Shown piece after piece: positions 1 to 8,002 of a stretch of 64,000 nucleotides of DNA. The position numbers and the translations under genes were made by a program. The notes beneath the pieces were generated by a model, which was not told the origin of the DNA, made no database searches, and worked only from the letters and a program-made list of their open reading frames with translations. Source of the stretch: DATFAS01 sp035254305 (GTDB lineage Bacteria > Bacillota > Bacilli > Aneurinibacillales > RAOX-1); contig DATFAS010000002.1 of assembly GCA_035254305.1 (NCBI GenBank), positions 5,387 through 69,386 on the forward strand, read 5' to 3'. Positions within the stretch are counted from its first letter, which is position 1; each line of letters begins with the position of its first letter.

Positions 1-1
1 T

Positions 2-1315
2 GCCCCCGCACACCTGAAGAAGGTTGGTGCAGCCTTCGATCTCTCCGTTGCAGTTGGTATTCTCAATGCCTCTAACCAAATCCAAATCCCCTTTCTACAC
101 GAAACTCTATTTATTGGTGAATTATCCTTAAATGGTCAGATTAAACCCGTTCACGGAATCCTACCGATGGCTCTTGCTGCCAAGCAGAAAGGGTTAAAAA
201 AGATCGTCGTCCCTGAAGACAATGCATGGGAGGGAATGTTATCAGGACTAGACACCTATCCTCTCGGAAGTCTTAAAGATCTACTCCACACATTTACTTC
301 CCCTCCCTCTCAGTCATCAGTAGATCTACTTTCACAGTTCCCACCAGAGGATCAATTCCCAACAATCATCGGTCAAGCTCATGCAAGGAGAGCCATAGAA
401 ATAGCTGCTGCAGGCTTTCACAACATGTTGTTAATCGGTCCACCGGGTACAGGCAAAACGTTACTAGCTTCTTCTCTTCCTTTTCTATTACCCCCATTAA
501 ATAATGATGAATTTATGGAGTTACTATCCATCCAAAGTGTATCTGGCAAGACTCTTAACCCATATTCTTCCGCCAACTGTATTCGACCCTTTCGTTCCCC
601 CCATCATTCCATTACTTCAATGGGACTCATTGGTGGTGGAAGTAGCTTGAAGCCTGGTGAAATTACACTCGCCCATCACGGAGTTCTTTTTTTGGATGAA
701 ATGAGTGAGTTTCCTCGTCAGCAGCTGGAGCTTCTACGCCAACCTATTGAAGATAGGAAGATTACCTTAACCCGAAACACTCACCATGTTACTTTCCCCT
801 CAAGATTTATGCTGATTGGTAGTATGAACCCTTGTCCGTGTGGCTACTACGGTTTTTCCAACAAAACCCATTCCTGCACCTGTAGCACGACGACTCTTGA
901 AAAATTCCAAAAAAAAATCTCCGGACCTCTTCTAGATCGATTTGATCTTAAACTTGAAGTTCCACGCCTTGACCTTTCACACTTCTATTCTCCGGGCAAG
1001 GATGAATATGATGTAGCTGCCGCACGAAATCGAATTCTTCTTGCTTTGCAAGCTCAACAAAGGCGCTTTAGATCCAATAACAAACGCAATGCAGATATGA
1101 ATCCCCTAGAAATCAATCAATACTGCACCTTAGATCCAAGAGGGGCTGCTCTGTTAAAATCAGCTTATGACCAGCTCAATCTAAGCCATCGTGCCTATCA
1201 TCGAATAGTAAAAGTTGCAAGAACAATAGCAGATCTTGATGCAAGAGAAACAATCTCAGAACTAGATATTGGGGAAGCCCTCTATTTAAGATCCATGGAA
1301 AAATATTTTTTATAA
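2..1315 (+). CDS. comM: ComM/YifB-family AAA+ ATPase (Mg-chelatase-like), 5'-truncated by window edge
   Basis: The reading frame is open from base 2, so the gene begins left of the window and about 437 C-terminal residues are visible. The first part (APAHLKKVGAAFDL...) is the end of the Lon-protease-like N-terminal domain typical of YifB/ComM. It is followed by a Mg-chelatase-type AAA+ domain with Walker A GPPGTGKT, Walker B GVLFLDEMSEF, a Cys-rich insert (NPCPCGYYG...CTC) and the C-terminal helical domain ending YLRSMEKYFL. In Gram-negative bacteria ComM is a branch-migration helicase for natural transformation; the Firmicute role is less clear. An internal ATG at 167 is not the start because the domain continues upstream of it. 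Confidence 0.95.
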   Translation, partial: APAHLKKVGAAFDLSVAVGILNASNQIQIPFLHETLFIGELSLNGQIKPVHGILPMALAAKQKGLKKIVVPEDNAWEGMLSGLDTYPLGSLKDLLHTFTSPPSQSSVDLLSQFPPEDQFPTIIGQAHARRAIEIAAAGFHNMLLIGPPGTGKTLLASSLPFLLPPLNNDEFMELLSIQSVSGKTLNPYSSANCIRPFRSPHHSITSMGLIGGGSSLKPGEITLAHHGVLFLDEMSEFPRQQLELLRQPIEDRKITLTRNTHHVTFPSRFMLIGSMNPCPCGYYGFSNKTHSCTCSTTTLEKFQKKISGPLLDRFDLKLEVPRLDLSHFYSPGKDEYDVAAARNRILLALQAQQRRFRSNNKRNADMNPLEINQYCTLDPRGAALLKSAYDQLNLSHRAYHRIVKVARTIADLDARETISELDIGEALYLRSMEKYFL

Positions 1316-1328
1316 GCTTTTATACACC

Positions 1329-1428
1329 TGTGGATAAACTTAGTCACATTATCCCTAGTGATATTGCGAGCCTTTTCGACGCATTCCCACATTTAATCCC
1401 CAAGCTATCCACATACTCTTGTGGACAG
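1329..1428. promoter_or_regulatory. DnaA-box cluster upstream of sda
   Basis: A perfect DnaA box TTATCCACA lies on the minus strand at 1329-1337. CTATCCACA (8/9) is at 1405-1413 on the plus strand, and CTGTCCACA (7/9) on the minus strand at 1420-1428. A weaker TTATCCCTA is at 1349-1357. The last two full boxes end just upstream of the proposed sda -35. In B. subtilis the sda gene is directly activated by DnaA, so this spacing fits a conserved replication-linked control region. Confidence 0.75.
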
Positions 1429-1436
1429 CGGAACGC

Positions 1437-1465
1437 TTGTTCTTATTTTTTATCAATGATATACT
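1437..1465 (+). promoter_or_regulatory. Candidate sigma-A promoter of sda
   Basis: TTGTTC (1437-1442), a 17-bp spacer and TATACT (1460-1465) lie 31 bp before the sda start and directly downstream of the DnaA boxes. The -35 is weak (3/6), as expected for an activator-dependent promoter. Confidence 0.5.
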
Positions 1466-1496
1466 ATTACCAATATATGAAAAACGAGGTGAAACT

Positions 1497-1634
1497 ATGA
1501 AACTGTTAAGTGACGAAGCATTGGTAGAAGCCTATTGTAAATCTGTTAACCTCGAACTTGACCCTGATTTCATTAATCTTCTTCTCGAAGAAATATCACA
1601 ACGAAAAATTGATATGAATAGATATGTCCTATAG
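1497..1634 (+). CDS. sda: Sporulation histidine-kinase inhibitor Sda
   Basis: This 45-residue protein begins MKLLSDEALVEAYCKS and matches the Sda pattern (M-x-K-L-S-D-E-L-L-x-E-S-Y in B. subtilis), including a helical hairpin with DPDFINLL. Sda binds sporulation kinases such as KinA, blocks phosphorelay input and so delays sporulation when replication initiates or stalls. The ATG at 1497 has GAGGTGA 5 bp upstream; a longer frame from a TTG at 1419 runs through the DnaA boxes and promoter and is rejected. A terminator overlaps the stop codon, so the gene is monocistronic. Confidence 0.93.
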   Translation: MKLLSDEALVEAYCKSVNLELDPDFINLLLEEISQRKIDMNRYVL

Positions 1635-1657
1635 CCCGCGCCTGAAGCGGGCTTTTC
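1633..1657 (+). terminator. Rho-independent terminator of sda
   Basis: Stem AGCCCGC (1633-1639) pairs with GCGGGCT (1647-1653) and is followed by TTTTCTCTT. The stem overlaps the sda stop codon. Confidence 0.88.
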
Positions 1658-1681
1658 TCTTGTAAAGAAAACTAGTCAGCC

Positions 1682-1714
1682 CTATGCGGACAGAAAGTAT
1701 TTATGAACTTATAC
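1682..1714 (+). repeat. 33-bp promoter-like element, copy 1
   Basis: This segment matches 52486-52518 at 26 of 33 positions without gaps: shared blocks are CTATG, GACAGAAAGT and AACTTATAC. Read on the plus strand it resembles a sigma-A promoter, CGGACA, 17-bp spacer, TATACT, and would fire toward the convergent 3' end of the yraN operon (antisense). Confidence 0.45.
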
Positions 1715-1721
1715 TTCCCCG

Positions 1722-1753
1722 ATAAATAAAAAATAGGCTGCATGCTGCAGCCT
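1722..1753 (-). terminator. Terminator of the ylqD...yraN operon
   Basis: AGGCTGCA (1735-1742) and TGCAGCCT (1746-1753) form a perfect 8-bp stem. On the minus strand it is followed by a T-rich tract (ATTTTTTATTT). Confidence 0.85.
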
Positions 1754-1845
1754 AATATGGAGGAGTCTTTCGCGTCGAGTACACTATAATATACTCATAC
1801 CGTATTCCAAATGAAGTAAGGCAAATTCCCATTTTTCTGCCTAAT

Positions 1846-2220
1846 TTAAGCTCGAAAGGCGTCTATGCAATGAATAATACGTGTGGGTAGATTAGTAGAA
1901 GGGTTAATGGAAATCGCTATAACATCAAACCTGATATTTACAATCCCACTTCCCTTCATCCTAGACAGGTAAAGATTTGCAGCCTGAATTAATTTCCTTT
2001 GTTTTCTCTCATCTACACTTTCTGTACCTATTCCAAATCGTTCAATCCTTCTTGTTTTCACCTCAACAAACACTAAGAGCTGACCCTTTTGCACAATAAG
2101 GTCAATTTCCGTCCTAAGCATTCGTACATTCTTTTCTTTTAGTTGATACCCACGGTCTCTTAAATATTCATAGGCAAGGCTTTCTCCATACTTACCAAGC
2201 TGTACATTATTGTCTTTCAT
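1846..2220 (-). CDS. yraN: UPF0102 / YraN-family endonuclease-like protein
   Basis: The 124-residue product has the YraN signature: GKYGESLAYEYLRDRGY near the N terminus, then EIDLIVQKGQLLVFVEVKTR. The D and the E-V-K lie where a PD-(D/E)XK-type restriction-endonuclease fold places its catalytic residues; no activity has been clearly assigned to the family. The ATG at 2220 follows GGTGGAG; a longer frame to 2256 reaches back into ylqH and lacks a site. The start overlaps the ylqH stop by 14 bp. It is the last gene of the operon, before a terminator. Confidence 0.92.
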   Translation of the reverse strand: MKDNNVQLGKYGESLAYEYLRDRGYQLKEKNVRMLRTEIDLIVQKGQLLVFVEVKTRRIERFGIGTESVDERKQRKLIQAANLYLSRMKGSGIVNIRFDVIAISINPSTNLPTRIIHCIDAFRA

Positions 2221-2494
2221 AAGCTTTCTCCACCTGATTTTCCATTCGATAAACAAACGCTAAGATTTCAGCAACCACTTGATACAATTCAGGAGGAATT
2301 TGTTCATTTAAATTAAGCTTGGATAAAATTTCAACTAGTGAATGATTTTCCCTAATTGGTACATTATGTGCCTTTGCACGCGTTAGAATGGCATCTGCGA
2401 CCATTCCAACTCCTTTAGCTGAAACAACTGGAGCTGCATTCTTGTTCGGTTCATATGTGATGGCCACTGCCTTTTTCCTTTTTGGAGGATTCAT
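2207..2494 (-). CDS. ylqH: FlhB C-terminal-domain-like protein (YlqH)
   Basis: This 95-residue protein resembles only the cytoplasmic domain of the flagellar export switch FlhB (AVAITYEPNKNAAPVVSAKG...NHSLVEILSKLNLNEQIPPELYQVVAEILAFVYRM). The transmembrane part of FlhB is absent and the NPTH autocleavage motif is not present, so it cannot act as a complete FlhB. Stand-alone versions occur next to rnhB in many Bacillales. It may act with the neighbouring FliK-like YlqG, but this is inference. It overlaps ylqG by the 4-bp ATGA, suggesting translational coupling. Confidence 0.88.
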   Translation of the reverse strand: MNPPKRKKAVAITYEPNKNAAPVVSAKGVGMVADAILTRAKAHNVPIRENHSLVEILSKLNLNEQIPPELYQVVAEILAFVYRMENQVEKAYERQ

Positions 2495-3708
2495 ACACGC
2501 AAGTCCACTCCTTTATATGGTTTTACCAAGTTTTGAGGGTTCTTTGCTTTATTGCTATCTGGCTGCTCTCTGTCTCTAAATATCGATAGATTATAGCCTA
2601 AATCCTTTAATCCATTCATAAGCTCTTCACGAAACATCTGTGTAAGAGGGGAGAGTTCCGGGTGGTCACCACAAACTTCAACAGACACGATTTTATTGGT
2701 GATATAAACATCCACAATCAGACTACCTAACTTTTCAAGATCAAGACAAAATATCATGTGACAATTATCAGGGTCAATCTGTCCATTAGGTTGTTTTTGT
2801 GATTCTACTTGTACAAAACTCTGATTGAAATTCTGAAGAGGCAAATGGATCAGCCATTGCTGAAGAGAAGTTTCGGTAGGTGACAAGAGTAACTGCTGTC
2901 CCGTTATAAACCGTGCTACCTGTTCAAGCTTTTCATGTTCAGGACTATCAGATTTCTTCATATGGTCCTTAAGCACAGGTAACTGTAAATTTAATTGATC
3001 GAATAGTTTTAAGGACCTCTGAATGTGCTCCCCAGTGAGGGCCACACCTTCCCCTTTTGCTTGATTCAAAACGGTTCGAAGATTTCTCACTAGTTCGATT
3101 CCCTCGGGGTCTTTATCTACATTCTGTTCAAATAATTCCACAAGCTCCTTCATCAGCTCTTGATCTATTCCAGCTGTTTTAGGATTGACAATCCCATTAA
3201 AAAATTGTTCTAGACCTTCCACTACTTCCTCCGTTAAAGGAAAACCCTTTTGGTAGGCAAATATGGTCGTTTCTAGAGAAGAATGCCCCTGTTGTATCAG
3301 TTCCTTCATATGTTGTACTTCTCTAGGCTGTACCGGGAGCTTTTCCTCTATCAATCGTGCAACCATCACCTTACTTAATTCGGAATCATCCAAATGAAGG
3401 GATTTGGTTAAATTAGCAAGATTTGAATCAGAGATGGAGCCGTCTGTATTTTTAACACTTGTTGATAACACTTTTAGTAGAGTGGGTTCCCCTATTTTTT
3501 GTACTTGCAGCCACGCCTGATCACCGACAGATAATGCAGTTTCCATTTTTGCCAGAACCTTCAGGCTTCCGATTTGAACAAGTGCCTGTTGCTCTGGCAT
3601 TTGTTTTATTACCTGCCCCCGAACAATTTGTCCAGGAAACAGTTCCAAATTTGGCTTTAAGTAAGCGGTGGTTCGTAGAATAGACGAAAAAACATCACCT
3701 GTTATCAT
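2491..3708 (-). CDS. ylqG: YlqG-like protein, possible FliK-type flagellar hook-length relative
   Basis: The 405-residue protein has no enzyme motif that I can see. The N terminus (PNLELFPGQIVRGQVIKQMPEQQALVQIGSLKVLAK, in parts) looks like a small beta domain; the middle is helical and charged; the C-terminal part (about 280-380) with QQWLIHLPLQNF...LDLEKLGSLIVDVYI resembles the globular C-terminal domain of FliK-type hook-length proteins. Its position between rnhB and ylqH is the B. subtilis position of ylqG. Function is unknown; pairing a FliK-like with an FlhB-like protein is suggestive. GGAGTG lies 10 bp before the ATG. Confidence 0.75.
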   Translation of the reverse strand: MITGDVFSSILRTTAYLKPNLELFPGQIVRGQVIKQMPEQQALVQIGSLKVLAKMETALSVGDQAWLQVQKIGEPTLLKVLSTSVKNTDGSISDSNLANLTKSLHLDDSELSKVMVARLIEEKLPVQPREVQHMKELIQQGHSSLETTIFAYQKGFPLTEEVVEGLEQFFNGIVNPKTAGIDQELMKELVELFEQNVDKDPEGIELVRNLRTVLNQAKGEGVALTGEHIQRSLKLFDQLNLQLPVLKDHMKKSDSPEHEKLEQVARFITGQQLLLSPTETSLQQWLIHLPLQNFNQSFVQVESQKQPNGQIDPDNCHMIFCLDLEKLGSLIVDVYITNKIVSVEVCGDHPELSPLTQMFREELMNGLKDLGYNLSIFRDREQPDSNKAKNPQNLVKPYKGVDLRV

Positions 3709-3717
3709 CGCTTAGGT

Positions 3718-4506
3718 TCACTCCCCAATTTTTACGATCCATTCCTTCACACCAGCAAATGTCTTTCGATGAAGTGGGCAAGGTCCATATTTTTCGATAG
3801 CCCGTAAATGATCTGGTGTACCATACCCGGCATTTCTCTCAAATCCATACTCAGGATATTGCTTAGCTGCCTCTGTCATCCAGCGATCTCTTGTTACCTT
3901 AGCAATAATCGATGCAGCAGCAATGGTAATACTTGAACGATCTCCACCCACAATTGCTTGCTGCTTAACCGTTAAATGTTTCACTTCAAGACCATCAACT
4001 AGACAGAGTTGTGGAAGAAGTTTCAGATCTGAGACGGCCTGACAGATCACCCTTGTGGTTGCCTGATAGATATTTATTTCATCAATTAATGAGGCATCTA
4101 CTGACGCAACAGAATAAGTTAACGCTTCTGTTGTGATCCTTTCATAAAATACTTCTCTCTGTTTAGCTGATAACTTCTTAGAGTCATTAATTCCAGGTAA
4201 ATAAAAATCGTTGGGGAGGATGACAGCTGCCGCAACGACTGGACCAGCAAGTGGACCACGACCTACTTCATCTACACCTGCAATGAGTTGTATTCCTTGT
4301 TCTCTATACCTTTGCTCATAGATCGTCATGCGATTCCATTGATCGGCTAATTCCTTTTTTCTCTCCTCAGCTCTCCAATACTGTTCTAGCAAATTTCTTA
4401 CTCCTGATCTACCATCCTCCCCAAGCTGGCGAAGAAGCTCTTTAGTTGGTGGAGTACTAGTAAGTAGTTCTCTAATATCCTTTATTGTCAATTTATGTAG
4501 ATCCAT
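3718..4506 (-). CDS. rnhB: Ribonuclease HII
   Basis: RNase HII cleaves the RNA strand of RNA-DNA hybrids and nicks at single ribonucleotides in DNA. The catalytic region shows AGVDEVGRGPLAGPVVAAAV with the first acidic pair, LVDGLEVK with the third Asp, and ASIIAKVTRDRWM, all diagnostic. Residues 1-75 form the helical N-terminal extension seen in Bacillus RnhB. I place the start at the ATG at 4506 (MDLHKLTIKDI aligns with the family); an ATG at 4509 and a GTG at 4527 are alternatives. 262 residues. Confidence 0.95.
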   Translation of the reverse strand: MDLHKLTIKDIRELLTSTPPTKELLRQLGEDGRSGVRNLLEQYWRAEERKKELADQWNRMTIYEQRYREQGIQLIAGVDEVGRGPLAGPVVAAAVILPNDFYLPGINDSKKLSAKQREVFYERITTEALTYSVASVDASLIDEINIYQATTRVICQAVSDLKLLPQLCLVDGLEVKHLTVKQQAIVGGDRSSITIAAASIIAKVTRDRWMTEAAKQYPEYGFERNAGYGTPDHLRAIEKYGPCPLHRKTFAGVKEWIVKIGE

Positions 4507-4553
4507 CATGATGCCCTTGGTTTTCACCTCACTGTTTAAAAAAACATATAAAA

Positions 4554-4580
4554 AAACGTATGGAAAAATTCCATACGTTT
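4554..4580 (-). terminator. Hairpin between rbgA and rnhB
   Basis: AAACGTATGGAA (4554-4565) and TTCCATACGTTT (4569-4580) form a perfect 12-bp stem with A and T runs on both sides. It overlaps the rbgA stop codon, so it would trim or partly terminate the transcript before rnhB. Confidence 0.75.
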
Positions 4581-5475
4581 ATTCTACCATGTTTTCTTCC
4601 GGATGAGACGCGAGAATCTCCATGGTAAATGCGTCTAATGGCTTCTCTAATGAGATTTGACCAATTTTTCCTGATCGAAGTTCCCTTAGAATGAGCTCTG
4701 CTACTTTATCGTAATCAATTTGCCCTCTTCCCATTAGACATCCTCTTTTTCTGCCGATTTCCTCAAGCAGTTCAATTCGATCGTTGGGAAGATTATCAAG
4801 CTTATAGCGATTCCTAAGCATCTCAGGATAATACATTCGTAAATACTCAATAACAAAAAGAACGACTTCACCAAAATCTAGAATTTCATCTTTGATTGCT
4901 CCACTTGCCGCTAAGCGTAATCCAACAAGTTGATCTTCAAATTTGGGCCACAGAATTCCGGGTGTATCAAGTAAATCAAGTTCGCCCATCTTCACCCATT
5001 GTTGAGATTTGGTCACAGCTGGACGGTCACCTGTTTGTGCTACTTTTTTACCTGCAAGTCGATTGATTAATGAGGATTTACCCACATTCGGGATACCTAA
5101 TATCATCGTCCGTATCGAACGATCATTCATCCCTTTTGCCCTTCTTTTCTCCATTATAGGTTCAGTAAGCAACTTACAATGTTCTGCAATCCGATGAACC
5201 CCTCTACCTGATAACGCATCGATGGGGAGTGCAACTATTTCTTTTTCACGGAAAAATTCTACCCATTGCTCTGTCACTTGTGGATCAGCAAGATCAATCT
5301 TATTTAACAGCACTAATCTTGGCTTGTCCTTCACGATTTCATCGATCATAGGATTGCGACTAGCTAATGGCAGCCTAGCATCCAATAATTCAATGACGAC
5401 ATCAATGAGTTTCAGCTTTTCCGTTACCTGCCGCCTTGCTTTGGCCATATGGCCAGGAAACCACTGAATGGTCAT
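4579..5475 (-). CDS. rbgA: Ribosome biogenesis GTPase RbgA (YlqF)
   Basis: RbgA is an essential factor for late 50S assembly. The protein has circularly permuted GTPase motifs: G4 LNKIDLAD comes first, then G1 GIPNVGKSSLINRL and G3 LLDTPGILWP. The N terminus IQWFPGHMAKARRQV is diagnostic, and a C-terminal helical RNA-contacting domain follows. 298 residues, close to the 282 of B. subtilis. The ATG is preceded by AGGTGGAT. It sits between lepB and rnhB as in Bacillus. Confidence 0.97.
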   Translation of the reverse strand: MTIQWFPGHMAKARRQVTEKLKLIDVVIELLDARLPLASRNPMIDEIVKDKPRLVLLNKIDLADPQVTEQWVEFFREKEIVALPIDALSGRGVHRIAEHCKLLTEPIMEKRRAKGMNDRSIRTMILGIPNVGKSSLINRLAGKKVAQTGDRPAVTKSQQWVKMGELDLLDTPGILWPKFEDQLVGLRLAASGAIKDEILDFGEVVLFVIEYLRMYYPEMLRNRYKLDNLPNDRIELLEEIGRKRGCLMGRGQIDYDKVAELILRELRSGKIGQISLEKPLDAFTMEILASHPEENMVE

Positions 5476-5489
5476 ATTTATCCACCTGC

Positions 5490-6080
5490 TTACTTATCCG
5501 TCTTATTTGGGAATCTAAATGCTGAAAGCGGCCAAAATACAACATCAGCCCTTCCTACAACCTCTTCAAGTTTAACAGTCCCAATTATCCTACTATCTTT
5601 ACTATTTCTTCTATTGTCCCCCATAGCAAAGATTTCACCATTTGGAACAACAATTGGACGGTCAAAATCTCCTGTTAAAGGAACCCCTTGCTCATGTGCT
5701 TGCTTTCTATATTCGTTAAGATAAGGTTCATCCACAGGTTTATCATTAATATAAAGCTGATCATTCTTAACCTCAATCTTATCCCCACCCACAGCAATAA
5801 CACGTTTTATATAATCTCTTTCTTTCGTTGCGTGAAAAACAACAATTTCTCCACGCTTTGGTTGCTCAAGATAGTAGACTAATTTGGTAACAATTAGACG
5901 TTCTCGATCATGTAGATTCGGCATCATAGATGTCCCATCCACTACAAATGGCGCAAACAGAAACGTACGAATCAAGAATGCAAGTAAAACGGCTATGATA
6001 AGAGCTTTTGACCACTCCCATATCTCATTTTTCTTTTTTTCTTCTTTTGGGTTATCTTGTAGTAATTTCTGATTATCCAT
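5490..6080 (-). CDS. lepB: Type I signal peptidase
   Basis: The 196-residue protein cleaves signal peptides from exported proteins on the outer face of the membrane. A charged N terminus (residues 1-23) precedes one membrane segment (about 24-43, ALIIAVLLAFLIRTF). The catalytic Ser51 is in GTSMMPN and the general base Lys92 in DYIKRVIAVGGD; the C-terminal box GDNRRNSKDSR is present. One N-terminal membrane span is typical of Bacillus SipS/SipT. A strong GAGGAGG site precedes the ATG. It lies with rplS upstream and rbgA downstream, as sipT-type genes often do. Confidence 0.96.
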   Translation of the reverse strand: MDNQKLLQDNPKEEKKKNEIWEWSKALIIAVLLAFLIRTFLFAPFVVDGTSMMPNLHDRERLIVTKLVYYLEQPKRGEIVVFHATKERDYIKRVIAVGGDKIEVKNDQLYINDKPVDEPYLNEYRKQAHEQGVPLTGDFDRPIVVPNGEIFAMGDNRRNSKDSRIIGTVKLEEVVGRADVVFWPLSAFRFPNKTDK

Positions 6081-6181
6081 TTCTCTCCTCCTCTCTAACG
6101 GTGAATGGTTAACATATGTATGTTAAACGGTCCAATAATTGGATTAACAAAGAACATCATATCAGGATTGAATAAAAAGTG

Positions 6182-6218
6182 CAAAAAAAAGAGCTTGCAT
6201 AAAACAAGCTCTTTTTTC
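6182..6218 (-). terminator. Terminator after rplS
   Basis: AGAGCTTG (6190-6197) pairs with CAAGCTCT (6205-6212); the minus-strand transcript ends in eight T. It separates rplS from lepB. Confidence 0.88.
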
Positions 6219-6221
6219 GGA

Positions 6222-6569
6222 TTATCGGCGGATTTCTTTAATACGAGCTGCTTTACCAACACGGCTACGTAAGTAGTACAACTTCGCACGACGAACCTTA
6301 CCGTAACGTACAACTTCAATCTTATCGATCTTCGGAGAATGAAGAGGTAACGTACGCTCAACTCCTACGCCATAAGAAATCTTACGGACAGTAAAAGTTT
6401 CGCTAACACCTGTTCCACGGCGCTTAATTACAGCACCTTCAAACACCTGAATTCTTTCACGCTGACCCTCGATAACCTTTAAGTGAACACGCACAGTGTC
6501 ACCAGGACGGAATGCAGGGATTTCAGTTTTCAAATGTTCTTGAGTAATTTCGCGAAGAATTTGTTTCAT
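6222..6569 (-). CDS. rplS: 50S ribosomal protein bL19
   Basis: The 115-residue basic protein has the bL19 signatures [46 protein letters not shown] and the C-terminal [15 protein letters not shown]. bL19 sits at the 30S-50S interface. The ATG at 6569 follows AAGGAGGA; the upstream in-frame TTG at 6587 lies within the ribosome binding site itself and is not used. A structured leader precedes it. Confidence 0.98.
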   Translation of the reverse strand: MKQILREITQEHLKTEIPAFRPGDTVRVHLKVIEGQRERIQVFEGAVIKRRGTGVSETFTVRKISYGVGVERTLPLHSPKIDKIEVVRYGKVRRAKLYYLRSRVGKAARIKEIRR

Positions 6570-6589
6570 GTCATTTCCTCCTTCCAACG

Positions 6590-6746
6590 CGGTGTTCTTT
6601 ATCGAGAGGCTGAGTTAGAGTCGGAGGCTAGTCTAACATCTACGTCTCTCCTCAAACGACAGCGGACCACCGTAATCATACAGGTCTTAAAACCCACGAG
6701 AAATAGTTTAACATATGCACTTTTTCTTTTCAAGCTTTATTCTTGA
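6590..6746 (-). ncRNA. Structured rplS leader (L19-leader candidate)
   Basis: The 177-bp gap between trmD and rplS folds on the minus strand: GTTAGA/TCTAAC (6614-6619 with 6632-6637) is enclosed by GAGAG/CTCTC (6604-6608 with 6646-6650), and GACC/GGTC lies further upstream. Firmicute rplS genes carry a known L19 leader bound by the protein for feedback control; I infer this is that element from position and folding, not from a covariance model. Confidence 0.5.
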
Positions 6747-7484
6747 TTAATTGTTTTGATTTTTTCTTTTTAGTTCATCCATTACCTTAATAATCTGCGG
6801 GTCATCAATCTTTTCTAAAAGCTCTGGTCTTCTAGCAAATGTCCTTTTGACGGATTCTTCTTTTCTCCAAGCCTCTATTTTCCCATGATGTCCAGACAAT
6901 AGAACGTCAGGTACTCTCAAGCCTCTAAACTCCGCAGGCCTAGTATAATGAGGATATTCTAACAATCCGGTACTAAAGGAATCTGTTACCGCAGATGTTT
7001 CATTACCCAGTGCACCCGGAATCAGTCGTACAACACTGTCAATAATGGTCATAGCCGGCAATTCTCCACCTGTTAACACAAAATCACCAACCGAGATTTC
7101 GTCGGTCACCAGATGCTCCCGGATCCGTTCATCATACCCTTCATAATGACCACAAATAAAAACGATATGCTCTTCTTTCGCTAATTCTTCCGCTTTAGCT
7201 TGACTATAACGTTCCCCTTGTGGACACATAAGGATAATTCTAGGTTTCGCACCATCTAATAAAAGGTTGTCCACAGCATGGAATAGAGGTTCTGGTCGAA
7301 GAACCATGCCCCCCCCTCCTCCATAAGGATAGTCATCTACTTGTCCGTGCTTATTGACTGCAAATTCGCGGAAATTAATGATGCGATACTCCACCAGGCC
7401 GCTACCTGCAGCCTTCCCTAGGATACTGCTTTGTAAAACTCCAGAGAACATCTCAGGAAATAAGGTTAATACATCGATCCTCAT
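6747..7484 (-). CDS. trmD: tRNA (guanine-N1-)-methyltransferase TrmD
   Basis: TrmD methylates G37 of tRNAs reading CNN codons and prevents +1 frameshifting. The 245-residue protein shows the start [13 protein letters not shown], the [14 protein letters not shown] loop, [11 protein letters not shown] and the trefoil-knot SAM-binding segment [18 protein letters not shown] with PGALGN. The catalytic-Asp region [15 protein letters not shown] is intact. The start overlaps the rimM stop by 4 bp (ATGA), so the two are translationally coupled. Confidence 0.98.
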   Translation of the reverse strand: MRIDVLTLFPEMFSGVLQSSILGKAAGSGLVEYRIINFREFAVNKHGQVDDYPYGGGGGMVLRPEPLFHAVDNLLLDGAKPRIILMCPQGERYSQAKAEELAKEEHIVFICGHYEGYDERIREHLVTDEISVGDFVLTGGELPAMTIIDSVVRLIPGALGNETSAVTDSFSTGLLEYPHYTRPAEFRGLRVPDVLLSGHHGKIEAWRKEESVKRTFARRPELLEKIDDPQIIKVMDELKRKNQNN

Positions 7485-8002
7485 TCGACTAACCCTTCCA
7501 TGATATGTACTTTAATGATTTTCTCTTCCACATCCACTTCTAAGATACATTCTTCAATGTAAGGCAGAAGAATCTCTTTTCCTTGGTCATTTTTAACCAC
7601 CCACACATCATTGGCACCTGTAGCTAATATTTCGTGAATCTGACCCAGCCTCTCACCTGTATCACTGATAACGTTACAACCAATAATTTCATCATAGTAA
7701 AACGTATCCTCTTCAAGCTCCTGCCGATCTCCTTCAGCAACTTTCACCATACCACCCTTAAACTTCTCTACCTCATTAATGTTATTAAATTGGCGGAACT
7801 TTACTATGTAAGAATTTTTATGGAAACGGGCGGATTCAACAGTAACAGGTATAGGTTCACTAAGGGAAGGATGGGAAAGTAGAAGGTTATTGTTCTTACG
7901 ATAGCGTTCTTCCGGAAAATCAGTAAAGGAAATAATCTTTACTTCCCCTTTAATACCATGGGTATTTACAATTTTTCCTACATCAAATAAGCGTTCATTC
8001 AT
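7481..8002 (-). CDS. rimM: Ribosome maturation factor RimM
   Basis: RimM binds the 30S head through uS19 and assists 16S maturation. The 173-residue protein starts [17 protein letters not shown] (the RimM N-terminal barrel) and ends with a PRC-barrel domain ([20 protein letters not shown]...[13 protein letters not shown]). It overlaps ylqD upstream and trmD downstream by 4 bp each, the usual ylqD-rimM-trmD-rplS order. Confidence 0.97.
   Translation of the reverse strand: MNERLFDVGKIVNTHGIKGEVKIISFTDFPEERYRKNNNLLLSHPSLSEPIPVTVESARFHKNSYIVKFRQFNNINEVEKFKGGMVKVAEGDRQELEEDTFYYDEIIGCNVISDTGERLGQIHEILATGANDVWVVKNDQGKEILLPYIEECILEVDVEEKIIKVHIMEGLVE

Noticed and set aside
1419..1634. 71-residue extended form of Sda from a TTG
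   Set aside because: The extension is the promoter and DnaA-box region; the ATG at 1497 has the ribosome binding site and gives the family length.
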